From: Moraxellaceae bacterium UBA2031 | GTDB taxonomy: Bacteria > Pseudomonadota > Gammaproteobacteria > Pseudomonadales > Moraxellaceae | Assembly (NCBI GenBank): GCA_002333145.1 | Contig: DDBN01000086.1 | Coordinates: 3,073 to 11,011, forward strand | DNA length: 7,939 bases | Reading direction: 5' to 3' | Part shown: piece after piece, positions 1 to 6,834 of the stretch | Position numbering within the stretch: the stretch's first letter is position 1 | Layout: every line of letters starts with the position of its first letter | Translations under genes and position numbers: made by a program | The notes under the pieces: generated by a model | Seen by the model: the letters and a program-made list of their open reading frames with translations, nothing else | Told to the model about the DNA's origin: nothing | Databases searched by the model: none

Positions 1-208
1 TTTCATGGTCTGCGCCCAGCCCCACCCGTATTGGTCTACCGCCAAGGCATGATTAAACATTTCATTTGTCGCTAGTACGCTTCATAATTCGCGGCCAGAT
101 AAAGCGCCTTGCAACCGCCCGCATGAGTCACGATACAGGGCCGGCGCAACAGCCCGCTTTTTACATACAGATTAACCAGCCCGTTTTTGAACGAAAAGGA
201 TTTTCACC
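1..208. other. Upstream flank without a supported gene
   Basis: This short stretch precedes the dehydrogenase gene. The + frame from base 1 is open to a TAG at 73-75, which would give a tail of about 24 residues of an upstream protein. The tail matches nothing I recognise and could be chance. On the minus strand an ATG at 60-58 opens a 20-codon reading frame that runs off the left edge, also unrecognised. I see no convincing sigma-70 promoter: CATAAT at 83-88 resembles a -10 box, but no good -35 box lies 16-18 bases upstream. A weak 4-bp GGGC/GCCC inverted repeat (138-141 and 152-155) is followed by five Ts but is too short to call a terminator. The promoter of the cluster may lie further left. 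Confidence 0.5.
195..200 (+). promoter_or_regulatory. Ribosome binding site of the dehydrogenase gene
   Basis: AAAGGA lies eight bases before the ATG at 209, a good Shine-Dalgarno position. It supports that start over the upstream in-frame possibilities, because the protein then begins directly with the first beta strand of the NAD-binding fold. Confidence 0.7.
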
Positions 209-1486
209 ATGCTCACACTCGACAACGTCAAACTGGCCGTTATTGGCCTTGGCTATGTTGGTTTGCCATTGGCCGTTGAGTTTGGCAAGAAGCGCAGCAT
301 TGTAGGTTTTGACATCAACGTGCCCCGCATCAATGCCCTTAAAGCAGGCCATGACAGCACACTAGAAGTGAGCGACGACGAACTCAAGACCGCAACCCAT
401 CTTAGCTACAGCGCCACCATCGACGATCTCAAGGCCAGCAACGTGTTTATCGTGACCGTGCCCACGCCGATAGACGAGCACCGCCGGCCCGATCTCACCC
501 CGCTAATAAAAGCCTCTGAGACGATTGGCAAAGTGCTCAAGAAAGGCGATATCGTGATTTACGAATCCACCGTTTATCCCGGTGCCACCGAAGAAGACTG
601 TGTGCCAGTGCTAGAGAAAGTGTCTGGCCTTACATTTAACGTCGATTTTTACGCAGGCTACAGCCCCGAGCGTATTAATCCGGGCGACAAAGAACACCGT
701 GTTACCAATATTCGCAAGATTACGTCTGGCTCTACCCCGGAAGTGGCCGACTTGGTGGATGCCATTTACAACCAGATCATCACCGTAGGCACACACAAGG
801 CCCCGAGCATTCGCGTGGCCGAAGCAGCCAAGGTAATCGAGAACACCCAGCGTGATGTGAACATTGCCTTGATCAACGAGCTAGCACTTATCTTTAACAA
901 GCTAGGCATTGATACCGAAGAAGTGCTCAAGGCGGCTGGCACCAAATGGAACTTCTTGCCGTTTCGCCCAGGCTTAGTGGGTGGACATTGCATTGGCGTA
1001 GACCCGTACTACCTCACGCACAAGGCACAGGCCATTGGCTATCACCCCGAAATCATTCTGGCCGGTCGCCGTCTGAATGACAGCATGGGCGCCTATGTAG
1101 CCAGCCAGCTGGTAAAGGCACTGATGAAGCGCCGCATTCATGTGGAAGGCGCACGCGTGCTCATCATGGGCCTTACCTTCAAGGAAAACTGCCCCGATCT
1201 GCGTAACACCAAGATAGTCGACATCATCAGCGAGCTACGTGAATACAACGTAAACGTAGATGTATACGACCCGTGGGCAGATGCCAGCGAAGCACAGCAC
1301 GAATACGGACTAACGACTGTTGCCGCGCCCAAAGCAGGCGAGTATGACAGCATCATATTAGCCGTGGCCCATCAGCAATTTAAAGCGATGGGCGAGCAGG
1401 CCATACGCGCATTGGGCAAGCCCCAGCATGTGCTGTATGACCTGAAGTATTTGCTGCCATCAGAATCATCCGATCTGCGTCTGTGA
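209..1486 (+). CDS. tviB: UDP-N-acetyl-D-hexosamine 6-dehydrogenase, TviB/WbpO type
   Basis: The 425-residue product belongs to the UDP-glucose/GDP-mannose dehydrogenase family and most resembles TviB of the Vi capsule and WbpO of P. aeruginosa O6. These cytoplasmic enzymes oxidise C6 of UDP-GlcNAc or UDP-GalNAc to the uronic acid with two NAD+. Seen in the sequence: a Rossmann dinucleotide site GLGYVG at residues 13-18; the family's conserved VPTPID stretch near residues 84-89; the central helix with the EAAK lysine (K208) and the following ENTQRDVNIA segment; the catalytic cysteine in GGHCIGVDPYY (C261); and the C-terminal UDP-binding domain with MGLTFKENCPDLRN near residue 330. Length is normal for the family. 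The gene is followed after 30 bases by its pathway partner, the 4-epimerase. Codon use is GC-rich, and all 19 or so arginines use CGN codons, unlike the genes from 2555 on. The enzyme class is secure; whether UDP-GlcNAc or UDP-GalNAc is the true substrate cannot be read from the sequence. Confidence 0.96.
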   Translation: MLTLDNVKLAVIGLGYVGLPLAVEFGKKRSIVGFDINVPRINALKAGHDSTLEVSDDELKTATHLSYSATIDDLKASNVFIVTVPTPIDEHRRPDLTPLIKASETIGKVLKKGDIVIYESTVYPGATEEDCVPVLEKVSGLTFNVDFYAGYSPERINPGDKEHRVTNIRKITSGSTPEVADLVDAIYNQIITVGTHKAPSIRVAEAAKVIENTQRDVNIALINELALIFNKLGIDTEEVLKAAGTKWNFLPFRPGLVGGHCIGVDPYYLTHKAQAIGYHPEIILAGRRLNDSMGAYVASQLVKALMKRRIHVEGARVLIMGLTFKENCPDLRNTKIVDIISELREYNVNVDVYDPWADASEAQHEYGLTTVAAPKAGEYDSIILAVAHQQFKAMGEQAIRALGKPQHVLYDLKYLLPSESSDLRL

Positions 1487-1516
1487 TTTAGTCAGAAAAC
1501 TGAAAAGAACCCAAAC

Positions 1517-2548
1517 ATGACCCGTTACGAACAACTGCGCGCCGAGTTACCTACCGCCCCCAAGACCTGGCTGGTAACAGGCGTGGCCGGCTTTATCGGC
1601 AGCAACCTGCTGGAAACCCTGCTCAAGCTTGAGCAGCGCGTAGTGGGGCTGGATAACTTTGCCACCGGCCATCAGCGCAACCTGGACGAAGTGCAGTCAC
1701 TGGTTACCCCGGAGCAGTGGGCACGCTTCAAGTTTATCAAAGGCGACATCCGCAATCTGGAAGACTGCCAGCAGGCCTGTGCAGGCGTGGACTACGTGCT
1801 GCATGAAGCCGCACTGGGCTCTGTGCCACGCTCCATTAACGACCCCATCACCACCAACAGCGCCAACATAGACGGCTTTCTCAACATGCTGGTGGCTGCC
1901 CGTGATGCCCAGGTAAAAAGCTTTACCTACGCCGCCAGCAGTTCTACCTACGGCGACCACCCCGGCCTGCCCAAGGTAGAAGACATCATCGGCAAGCCGC
2001 TCTCGCCCTATGCTGTCACCAAGTACGTGAACGAGCTGTATGCCGACGTGTTTGCCCGTTGCTACGGCTTTACCACCATTGGCCTGCGCTACTTCAATGT
2101 GTTCGGCAAGCGACAAGACCCGGATGGTGCCTATGCCGCCGTCATCCCCAAATGGACCGCCGCCATGATCAAGGGCGACGACGTGTTCATTAACGGCGAT
2201 GGCGAAACCAGTCGTGACTTCTGCTTTATCGAGAATACCGTGCAAGCCAATCTGCTGGCCGCCACGGCAACCGATGAAGCGGCCCGCAATCAGGTTTACA
2301 ACGTGGCAGTCAGTGGCCGTACAACCTTGAATACGCTGTTAGAAGAGATCAGGGGTGCTCTCGCCAGTAATGGAGTGACATACGAAAAAAGTGCGATCTA
2401 CCGCGATTTCAGGGCGGGGGATGTAAGGCACTCACAGGCAGATATCAGTAAGGCTGAACGGTTATTGGGATATGTGCCTGGTTACGATATCCGCAGCGGT
2501 GTGTCCGCAGCGATGTCCTGGTATGTGAAGACCTTACTCGCGATCTAG
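1517..2548 (+). CDS. wbpP: UDP-N-acetylhexosamine 4-epimerase, WbpP/TviC type
   Basis: The 343-residue product is an extended short-chain dehydrogenase/reductase that interconverts UDP-GlcNAc and UDP-GalNAc (WbpP, WbgU), or the matching uronic acids (TviC). Seen: the NAD-binding motif GVAGFIG at residues 22-28; the serine cluster AASSSTYG at 139-146; the catalytic YxxxK pair Y165/K169 in SPYAVTKY; the RYFNVFGKRQDP substrate loop; and RHS near 304-306. As I recall, the WbpP structure places a small serine at that last position to make room for the N-acetyl group. The N-terminal stretch before the Rossmann strand (MTRYEQLRAELP) is typical of this subgroup and supports the ATG at 1517. The Shine-Dalgarno is weak (GAAAAG at 1501-1506). 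Together with the dehydrogenase it should yield UDP-GalNAcA. Oddity: codon use changes in the last 65 codons, where three AGG arginines appear (first at 2351-2353) after none among 14 earlier arginines, although the protein stays homologous to its end. Confidence 0.95.
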   Translation: MTRYEQLRAELPTAPKTWLVTGVAGFIGSNLLETLLKLEQRVVGLDNFATGHQRNLDEVQSLVTPEQWARFKFIKGDIRNLEDCQQACAGVDYVLHEAALGSVPRSINDPITTNSANIDGFLNMLVAARDAQVKSFTYAASSSTYGDHPGLPKVEDIIGKPLSPYAVTKYVNELYADVFARCYGFTTIGLRYFNVFGKRQDPDGAYAAVIPKWTAAMIKGDDVFINGDGETSRDFCFIENTVQANLLAATATDEAARNQVYNVAVSGRTTLNTLLEEIRGALASNGVTYEKSAIYRDFRAGDVRHSQADISKAERLLGYVPGYDIRSGVSAAMSWYVKTLLAI

Positions 2549-2554
2549 AGATGA

Positions 2555-3799
2555 ATGATGCTAAAAGTTGTGGGTGCGCTGGCTCTGGTGAATGCAATAT
2601 CTCAGCTATTGCAGTTCCTGGCTCAGCCATGGCTGGCGCAGCTATATCCATCATCAGATTTTGGTGAGTTTGCCCAGTTATCATCTGTGGCTATGTTCAT
2701 AGCCGTACTTGCCACGATGCAGTTTCATAATTATCTGGTGATGGTGAAAAATGATAAATATGAGTTTGATCGCATATTTTCCATTTCAATGATTTTGAGT
2801 TTTGTCGCAAGTATCATTCTTTGTGGGCCTATTTATTTTCTGGGAAATAGCTTGTTTGGTGCGACTGCAGGCATCGGGGCTGTCATATATTCGAGCCTTC
2901 TTGTTTTGCTGATATCCATGGGCGCGATTGTTAAAGGTGGTTTGGTTGCCCGAGGTGATTTTGCGGGATTGATGTGGTTTACATTGATCAGATCATTGGC
3001 ACTGGTGGTGACACAGTCATTTTGTGGCTGGTTGCAGATTAACGATGGCTTGATTGCAGGTCTCGTCTTTGCTGAGTTCGTGGCACTGTTATTGGCCGGC
3101 AGCTTTATAAAAAGACATTTTTGTGTCTCGGTTACCGTTGGTTTTATTTCAAGCGTCCACAAGTTTTTTTCGGAGAAAAAAGACTTTCTTGTGATTGGGA
3201 CCATACAAGAGTTGGTGTCAGTGGCAGCTTTTGCTCTTCCCTTGTACATGTTTTCACGAGTGTACGGACATGCCTTTGGTGGTCAGTTTGCGATGGCGCA
3301 CAAGATGTCATGGACGCCGATGCTGCTGGTCGCGCAGTCCACTTCTTCCGTTTTTTTTCGGTACCTGTCCGACAAGAGTAAGGAAGAAGTAAGAGGACTT
3401 CGTGTGCTGAACCCGGTATACGCTGTCTTGCTAGTATGTCTTTTGGGTGGAATTGGATTTTTTGTCCTTCCGATTTTTTTTGGAATGGCGTTTGGTGATA
3501 GGTGGGTAGAGGCTGCCACCATATCCTCATGGCTGGTTATATGGGCCATATCTTTCTTGATTTCGCTGCCCTACAGGCTTCTTTACAGAATACATTCGTA
3601 CCAGCGTTTGCAACTGCTTATCGATGGAATCGTTCTTGCTGTTGGCTTATGTTTGTTTCTGAATGTGGTATTTGCAGCAGAGCAGGTTGTTTTTATGTTG
3701 TCAGTTATTGGTGTGATTCAGAATCTGGCTTTGATGCTGATTGCATATTTTATAATAATAAGAGCTGATGAGCGAATTAATCAGGTGAAGACGCAATGA
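2555..3799 (+). CDS. wzx: Wzx-type lipid-linked oligosaccharide flippase
   Basis: The 414-residue, very hydrophobic protein belongs to the polysaccharide-biosynthesis transporters of the MOP superfamily. These flip undecaprenyl-diphosphate-linked repeat units across the inner membrane. By eye there are about 12 membrane segments (near 5-30, 44-64, 75-97, 105-127, 138-158, 165-186, 211-233, 250-268, 288-310, 321-345, 355-376 and 380-404). Family hallmarks include the N-terminal LAQPWLAQLYPSSDFGEFA region (residues 22-40) and FGDRWVEAA after the ninth segment (313-321). There is no extra domain. It starts six bases after the epimerase stop; a second ATG follows at 2558, so the exact start could be either. 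No strong Shine-Dalgarno is visible, so ribosomes may reinitiate from the epimerase. Its stop overlaps the polymerase start (ATGA, 3796-3799). Base composition is clearly lower in GC than upstream, and 7 of 14 arginines use AGA/AGG, as expected for a serotype-specific gene. It contains two T8 runs (3351-3358 and 3474-3481). The substrate cannot be predicted from sequence. Confidence 0.92.
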   Translation: MMLKVVGALALVNAISQLLQFLAQPWLAQLYPSSDFGEFAQLSSVAMFIAVLATMQFHNYLVMVKNDKYEFDRIFSISMILSFVASIILCGPIYFLGNSLFGATAGIGAVIYSSLLVLLISMGAIVKGGLVARGDFAGLMWFTLIRSLALVVTQSFCGWLQINDGLIAGLVFAEFVALLLAGSFIKRHFCVSVTVGFISSVHKFFSEKKDFLVIGTIQELVSVAAFALPLYMFSRVYGHAFGGQFAMAHKMSWTPMLLVAQSTSSVFFRYLSDKSKEEVRGLRVLNPVYAVLLVCLLGGIGFFVLPIFFGMAFGDRWVEAATISSWLVIWAISFLISLPYRLLYRIHSYQRLQLLIDGIVLAVGLCLFLNVVFAAEQVVFMLSVIGVIQNLALMLIAYFIIIRADERINQVKTQ

Positions 3800-5109
3800 T
3801 ATTGCCAGTATTATTGTGGGCATTGATGATCGCGGTAGTTATTGCCGGATGGCCATTGGTTGCGCTGTTGCTTTACGGTATTACTGGTGCCGATAGAGAT
3901 GGATACGCAATGCTGCAGTATCTGTCTGGGTTTTCTGAGCATCAAAAGCTTATAACAAGAACAATATTCCTTGGTCTTTATGCTTATGCTTCACTCCTCT
4001 ATGTAAAAAGGAGATACAGCTTACCTAAAGATGTTCGATGGACGTATGTTATATGCCAAATACTTTCGTTTTATATATTTATGGTAAGCATATTCAAGGG
4101 ATATGATCTTACTTGGTCTCTTTCAACAGTGGTTTACTCTGGTATACCTGTTTACTTGATGTGGCTTGTGTTTTCGTTAGATAAGGATCACAAAACTTTT
4201 TTTCTCTGGTTTGTATTTATTCAGATTCTGCTGTCTGCGCTAGTGCTGATTTTTCCAATATTTGGATTTCTGGATGGCGGTCAGTACAAAATGCTGGAAG
4301 GGATTTATGTTATTGAGGGAGGGGCTTTGAACTATGCCATTCCTGATGCAAGTTTTATTAAAGGCTCTATAGGGCGTTATGGTGTTTTCCATAATCCCAA
4401 TGCATTGGGATTGTATGCGTGCATTGCTATCGCCTGTGGCTTTTTTCTTGGGTTTAGTAAGGGGACTTCTCAAAAAGCCATAGGTGCATGCCTTTTGCTA
4501 TTGGGAGGGCTGTGTTGGCTTAATTCCTTGACTCGTGGGCCTATGATTTTTTTGATTATGGGAGGGCTTTTATCCGTTCTAATGCCTCTCAAGCAAGTGA
4601 GTCAGCATCAGAAGCAAACACGATGGATGCTTGGTCTGCTGGTGTTAATTTTCACCATGGCGATTGGCTTCTATGGTGAAAATATTTTTTCTTATCTCAT
4701 TCCAACAGCGGCAACTGATTCGGTCTACGATAGATACGATGGGTATCACTATGGCTTTGAGGCTGTAATGAGTCACCCATTGCTAGGCGTTGATGAAAGA
4801 TGGGATTGGTCAATAAAGAGTTACCCGCACTTTATTGCGCTTTCGTTTGCTGCTGAGTACGGCCTCTTGGCTGGGGTTCTAATTGCCATACTGGTATTTT
4901 TTTGGGGTGGTTTTCTTATTCTAAGGGGTGCACAGGTGCTCCGAGACTCATTAGGGCGGAGGTCGGAAGCAGCACTTGGTATTTCGCTTATTCTTATTTG
5001 CTGGGGAATTGCAGTAACAAATAATTTTGCTGCTCCAGTATTGTTCTGGTTGGCAATGGCTGAGGCTGTTCTATTAATTAGAGTTAAGGGCTATAAAGCG
5101 TATGCGTAG
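3796..5109 (+). CDS. wzy: Wzy-type O-antigen/polysaccharide polymerase (O-antigen ligase superfamily)
   Basis: The 437-residue protein is a polytopic inner-membrane protein with about 11-12 predicted membrane segments. A periplasmic loop lies near residues 157-193, and a second region near 300-345 precedes the last helices. Features of the Wzy_C / O-antigen ligase-like family are visible: R194 and HNPN (199-202) just before a long helix, the SLTRGP stretch with R247, and SHPLLGVD followed by H345 and AAEYGLLAG in the second loop region. In the inverting GT-C polymerases and the WaaL ligase, conserved periplasmic arginines and a histidine are important for activity. The position directly after wzx inside a repeat-unit cluster favours a polymerase joining repeat units at the periplasmic face over a WaaL ligase, which is normally encoded with core genes. 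The start overlaps the wzx stop by four bases, and the 3' end overlaps the acyltransferase by eight. AGA/AGG encode 9 of 15 arginines. Several T7 runs are present (4197-4203, 4547-4553, 4897-4903). Confidence 0.86.
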   Translation: MILPVLLWALMIAVVIAGWPLVALLLYGITGADRDGYAMLQYLSGFSEHQKLITRTIFLGLYAYASLLYVKRRYSLPKDVRWTYVICQILSFYIFMVSIFKGYDLTWSLSTVVYSGIPVYLMWLVFSLDKDHKTFFLWFVFIQILLSALVLIFPIFGFLDGGQYKMLEGIYVIEGGALNYAIPDASFIKGSIGRYGVFHNPNALGLYACIAIACGFFLGFSKGTSQKAIGACLLLLGGLCWLNSLTRGPMIFLIMGGLLSVLMPLKQVSQHQKQTRWMLGLLVLIFTMAIGFYGENIFSYLIPTAATDSVYDRYDGYHYGFEAVMSHPLLGVDERWDWSIKSYPHFIALSFAAEYGLLAGVLIAILVFFWGGFLILRGAQVLRDSLGRRSEAALGISLILICWGIAVTNNFAAPVLFWLAMAEAVLLIRVKGYKAYA

Positions 5110-5632
5110 ACTTATAGGAATTATTAGGTTCATTGTTTACTTTATATTTTCAAAGATTAACCCTTTGGGATATGCAAAGTATCGGGGTGTGAAAATTGGA
5201 AATAATGTTCAATTTTATGGAATGAAGCCAGGGATGTTTAGTACGGAGCCTTGGTTGATCACGCTTGGGGATAATGTTCATATTACAAGTGGTTGTCAGT
5301 TTATTACTCATGATGGGGGGACGCTGGTTCTTAGGCAGTTTCAACCGGATTTGGAGGTTACCGACAGAATCACGGTCGGAAATAATGTATATATCGGTAT
5401 GAACTCAATGATCATGCCTGGTGTTCAAATAGGCGACAATGTCGTGGTTGGGGCTGGCTCTGTTGTAACTAAGAGTCTTGCTTCAAATGCTGTTTATGCA
5501 GGTGTTCCTGCGCGCCAGATCAAATCATTGGAGCAGTATTTAACTTCAGTGAGGGAGAAGTCATTGGGCTTTGGGCATCTCCCTGCTAAGGAAAAGGAGT
5601 TAGTACTCAAGAGGCATTTTGGGGTTGAGTAA
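5102..5632 (+). CDS. Hexapeptide-repeat (LbH) O-acyltransferase
   Basis: The 176-residue product is a left-handed beta-helix acyltransferase of the WbbJ/WcaF/xenobiotic-acetyltransferase type. Such enzymes usually transfer acetyl from acetyl-CoA to a sugar hydroxyl in the cytoplasm. Seen: a hydrophobic N-terminal helix (about 4-16); hexapeptide turns such as VKIGNNVQF, ITLGDNVHI, ITVGNNVYIG and VQIGDNVVVGAGSVV; the likely catalytic histidine H70 in FITHDGG; the inserted loop at about 72-88 that usually separates the helix coils; and the closing AGVPARQIK motif at about 137-145. A short C-terminal helix (about 150-173) follows. The ATG at 5102 lies inside the last codons of wzy and is the only start that keeps the N-terminal helix. 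The Shine-Dalgarno is weak (AAGG at 5086-5089), so coupling to wzy is likely. It probably acetylates a residue of the repeat unit, but acceptor and acyl group are unknown. Six of nine arginine codons are AGA/AGG. Confidence 0.9.
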   Translation: MRRLIGIIRFIVYFIFSKINPLGYAKYRGVKIGNNVQFYGMKPGMFSTEPWLITLGDNVHITSGCQFITHDGGTLVLRQFQPDLEVTDRITVGNNVYIGMNSMIMPGVQIGDNVVVGAGSVVTKSLASNAVYAGVPARQIKSLEQYLTSVREKSLGFGHLPAKEKELVLKRHFGVE

Positions 5633-6834
5633 TGGGCTTCAATAAGGATTGGGTCGCATATGTCGGGCCTTTCAACTTTCCATGGGGGCAGGCAGGTTCG
5701 CGTCGTGTTTACGGGAATGCGATGTCTTTGGTTGAGGCGGGCTATGATGTGATTGTTGCATCAGGTGATGCTCCTTCTGCATTGAAAACTTTCCCATCGG
5801 CCAGAAATGAAGGTGCGACGCTTACATATCTTGGTGTGGGTGAAATCCCGCTGTCGGGCGGCTATCTCGGAAAGTTGTGGCAGCATCTGATTAACTGCGG
5901 TGTGAGAACAGTCAATTGGTTGTCTGAGCAGCCGGTCAAGCCGAAATATGTTGTGATATATGGGGGGCTTGCGGCATTTTCCTGGCATGTCTACCGCTGG
6001 TGCCGACAGAATCATGTGCCTGTTATTGCTGATGTTGTCGAATGGTATGACCCGGCACAAATGCTTGGTGGTAGATTTGGTCCTTTTTATGTCAGTGCAA
6101 ACATGGCGTTTCATGGCATGTATCCTCGTTTTGATGGTGTCATCGCGATAAGTGGCTTTTTGGAGCGTCACTTCAGCCCCGCCGTGCCGGTCATCACTGT
6201 GCCGCCCACAGTTGAGCTGACCGGAGCTATGCCGACTGCTTTGGATAGAGATCATGTCTTACGCCTGGTCTATGCAGGAGTTCCCGGGAAAAAGGATTTA
6301 CTCGGTGAAGTGATTTCAGCGATTTGTATGGTTTCCGGCCAGATAAATGTTCACTTGCAGATAATTGGCCCTTCTCTGAACGAAGTGCTGGCCTTGTCCG
6401 GGCTGCGAGCATTGCCACCAGTTATTTCTGTGCTTGGCAGGTTGCCTCAGGAGGCTGTAAAGGCTGAGTTGATAGCTGCTGATTTCAGTGTTCTTGTCAG
6501 AGAGTCCCGTCGGTTCACCAATGCTGGATTTCCAACAAAATTCGTTGAAAGTATGGCTGCTTCAACACCCGTAATTGCCAATATCACCTCAGATCTTGGT
6601 GATTATCTGGTTGATTCAATCAATGGCTTTGTCGTGCAGAGGCCGACTGCAGAAAGTATTGCGGAGACTATTAGAAAAGCGGGTGCTTTGAATGCTGGTG
6701 AAAAGCATCAGATGAAGGTTCGGGCATATCAAACGGCCGCAGAAAAATTCATTTATCAGCGATTTAGTGAGGATTTCAAAAACTTTTTGTTCCGTGTGGA
6801 TGCCCATCATGGTCATAAGAAAGGAGCAAGATGA
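5632..6834 (+). CDS. GT-B glycosyltransferase, GT4-like, atypical catalytic motif
   Basis: The 400-residue product looks like a cytoplasmic retaining glycosyltransferase of GT-B fold. The N-terminal acceptor domain (to about 200) starts with VAYVGPFNFPWGQAGSRRV, the usual glycine loop before an arginine/tyrosine helix. It includes ADVVEWYDP (about 136-144), a stretch seen in a subgroup of bacterial GT4-like enzymes. The C-terminal domain carries LVYAGVPGKKD (212-222), with lysines that would contact the donor diphosphate, and GFPTKFVESMAASTPVI around E306. In classical GT4 enzymes this region is E-x7-E; here E306 fits the second glutamate, but position 298 is alanine. The PTKFxE pattern suggests a distinct clade rather than an inactive copy, since the rest is intact. 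The ATG overlaps the acyltransferase stop by one base (TAATG). A short basic tail (HHGHKKGAR) ends the protein. AGA/AGG encode 9 of 22 arginines. Donor, acceptor and linkage are not predictable. Confidence 0.9.
   Translation: MGFNKDWVAYVGPFNFPWGQAGSRRVYGNAMSLVEAGYDVIVASGDAPSALKTFPSARNEGATLTYLGVGEIPLSGGYLGKLWQHLINCGVRTVNWLSEQPVKPKYVVIYGGLAAFSWHVYRWCRQNHVPVIADVVEWYDPAQMLGGRFGPFYVSANMAFHGMYPRFDGVIAISGFLERHFSPAVPVITVPPTVELTGAMPTALDRDHVLRLVYAGVPGKKDLLGEVISAICMVSGQINVHLQIIGPSLNEVLALSGLRALPPVISVLGRLPQEAVKAELIAADFSVLVRESRRFTNAGFPTKFVESMAASTPVIANITSDLGDYLVDSINGFVVQRPTAESIAETIRKAGALNAGEKHQMKVRAYQTAAEKFIYQRFSEDFKNFLFRVDAHHGHKKGAR
6821..6826 (+). promoter_or_regulatory. Strong Shine-Dalgarno before the second glycosyltransferase
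   Basis: AAGGAG lies inside the last codons of the preceding gene. The gap to the ATG at 6831 is only four bases; the gap to the in-frame ATG at 6837 is ten. The site therefore leaves the true start open: 6831 gives the ATGA overlap with the upstream stop, while 6837 gives the more typical MRVCMVSP beginning. Confidence 0.7.

Noticed and set aside
36..43. GGCGGTAG on the minus strand, matching the core of the ops/JUMPstart element that recruits RfaH
   Set aside because: It points away from the cluster and lacks the rest of the ops consensus. An eight-base match can occur by chance.
1..75. Open + frame from the left edge to a TAG, possibly the tail of an upstream gene
   Set aside because: About 24 residues without a recognisable motif. 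Such a length is easily open by chance, and the minus strand is also open here, so neither was annotated as a gene.
138..162. GGGC/GCCC inverted repeat followed by five Ts, a possible rho-independent terminator of an upstream gene
   Set aside because: The stem is only four base pairs with a ten-base loop, too weak to support a terminator call.
66..305. A 79-codon + strand frame running across the leader into the dehydrogenase gene
   Set aside because: It overlaps the secure dehydrogenase N-terminus in another frame, has a non-ATG start and shows no recognisable protein features.
1697..2245. A 182-codon open frame on the minus strand opposite the 4-epimerase
   Set aside because: It lies wholly inside a well-supported gene, has no recognisable motif, and arises from the GC-rich codon pattern of the + strand gene.
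3144..3549. Several overlapping open frames on both strands inside wzx
   Set aside because: All are shadows of the flippase reading frame, without plausible ribosome binding sites or family resemblance.
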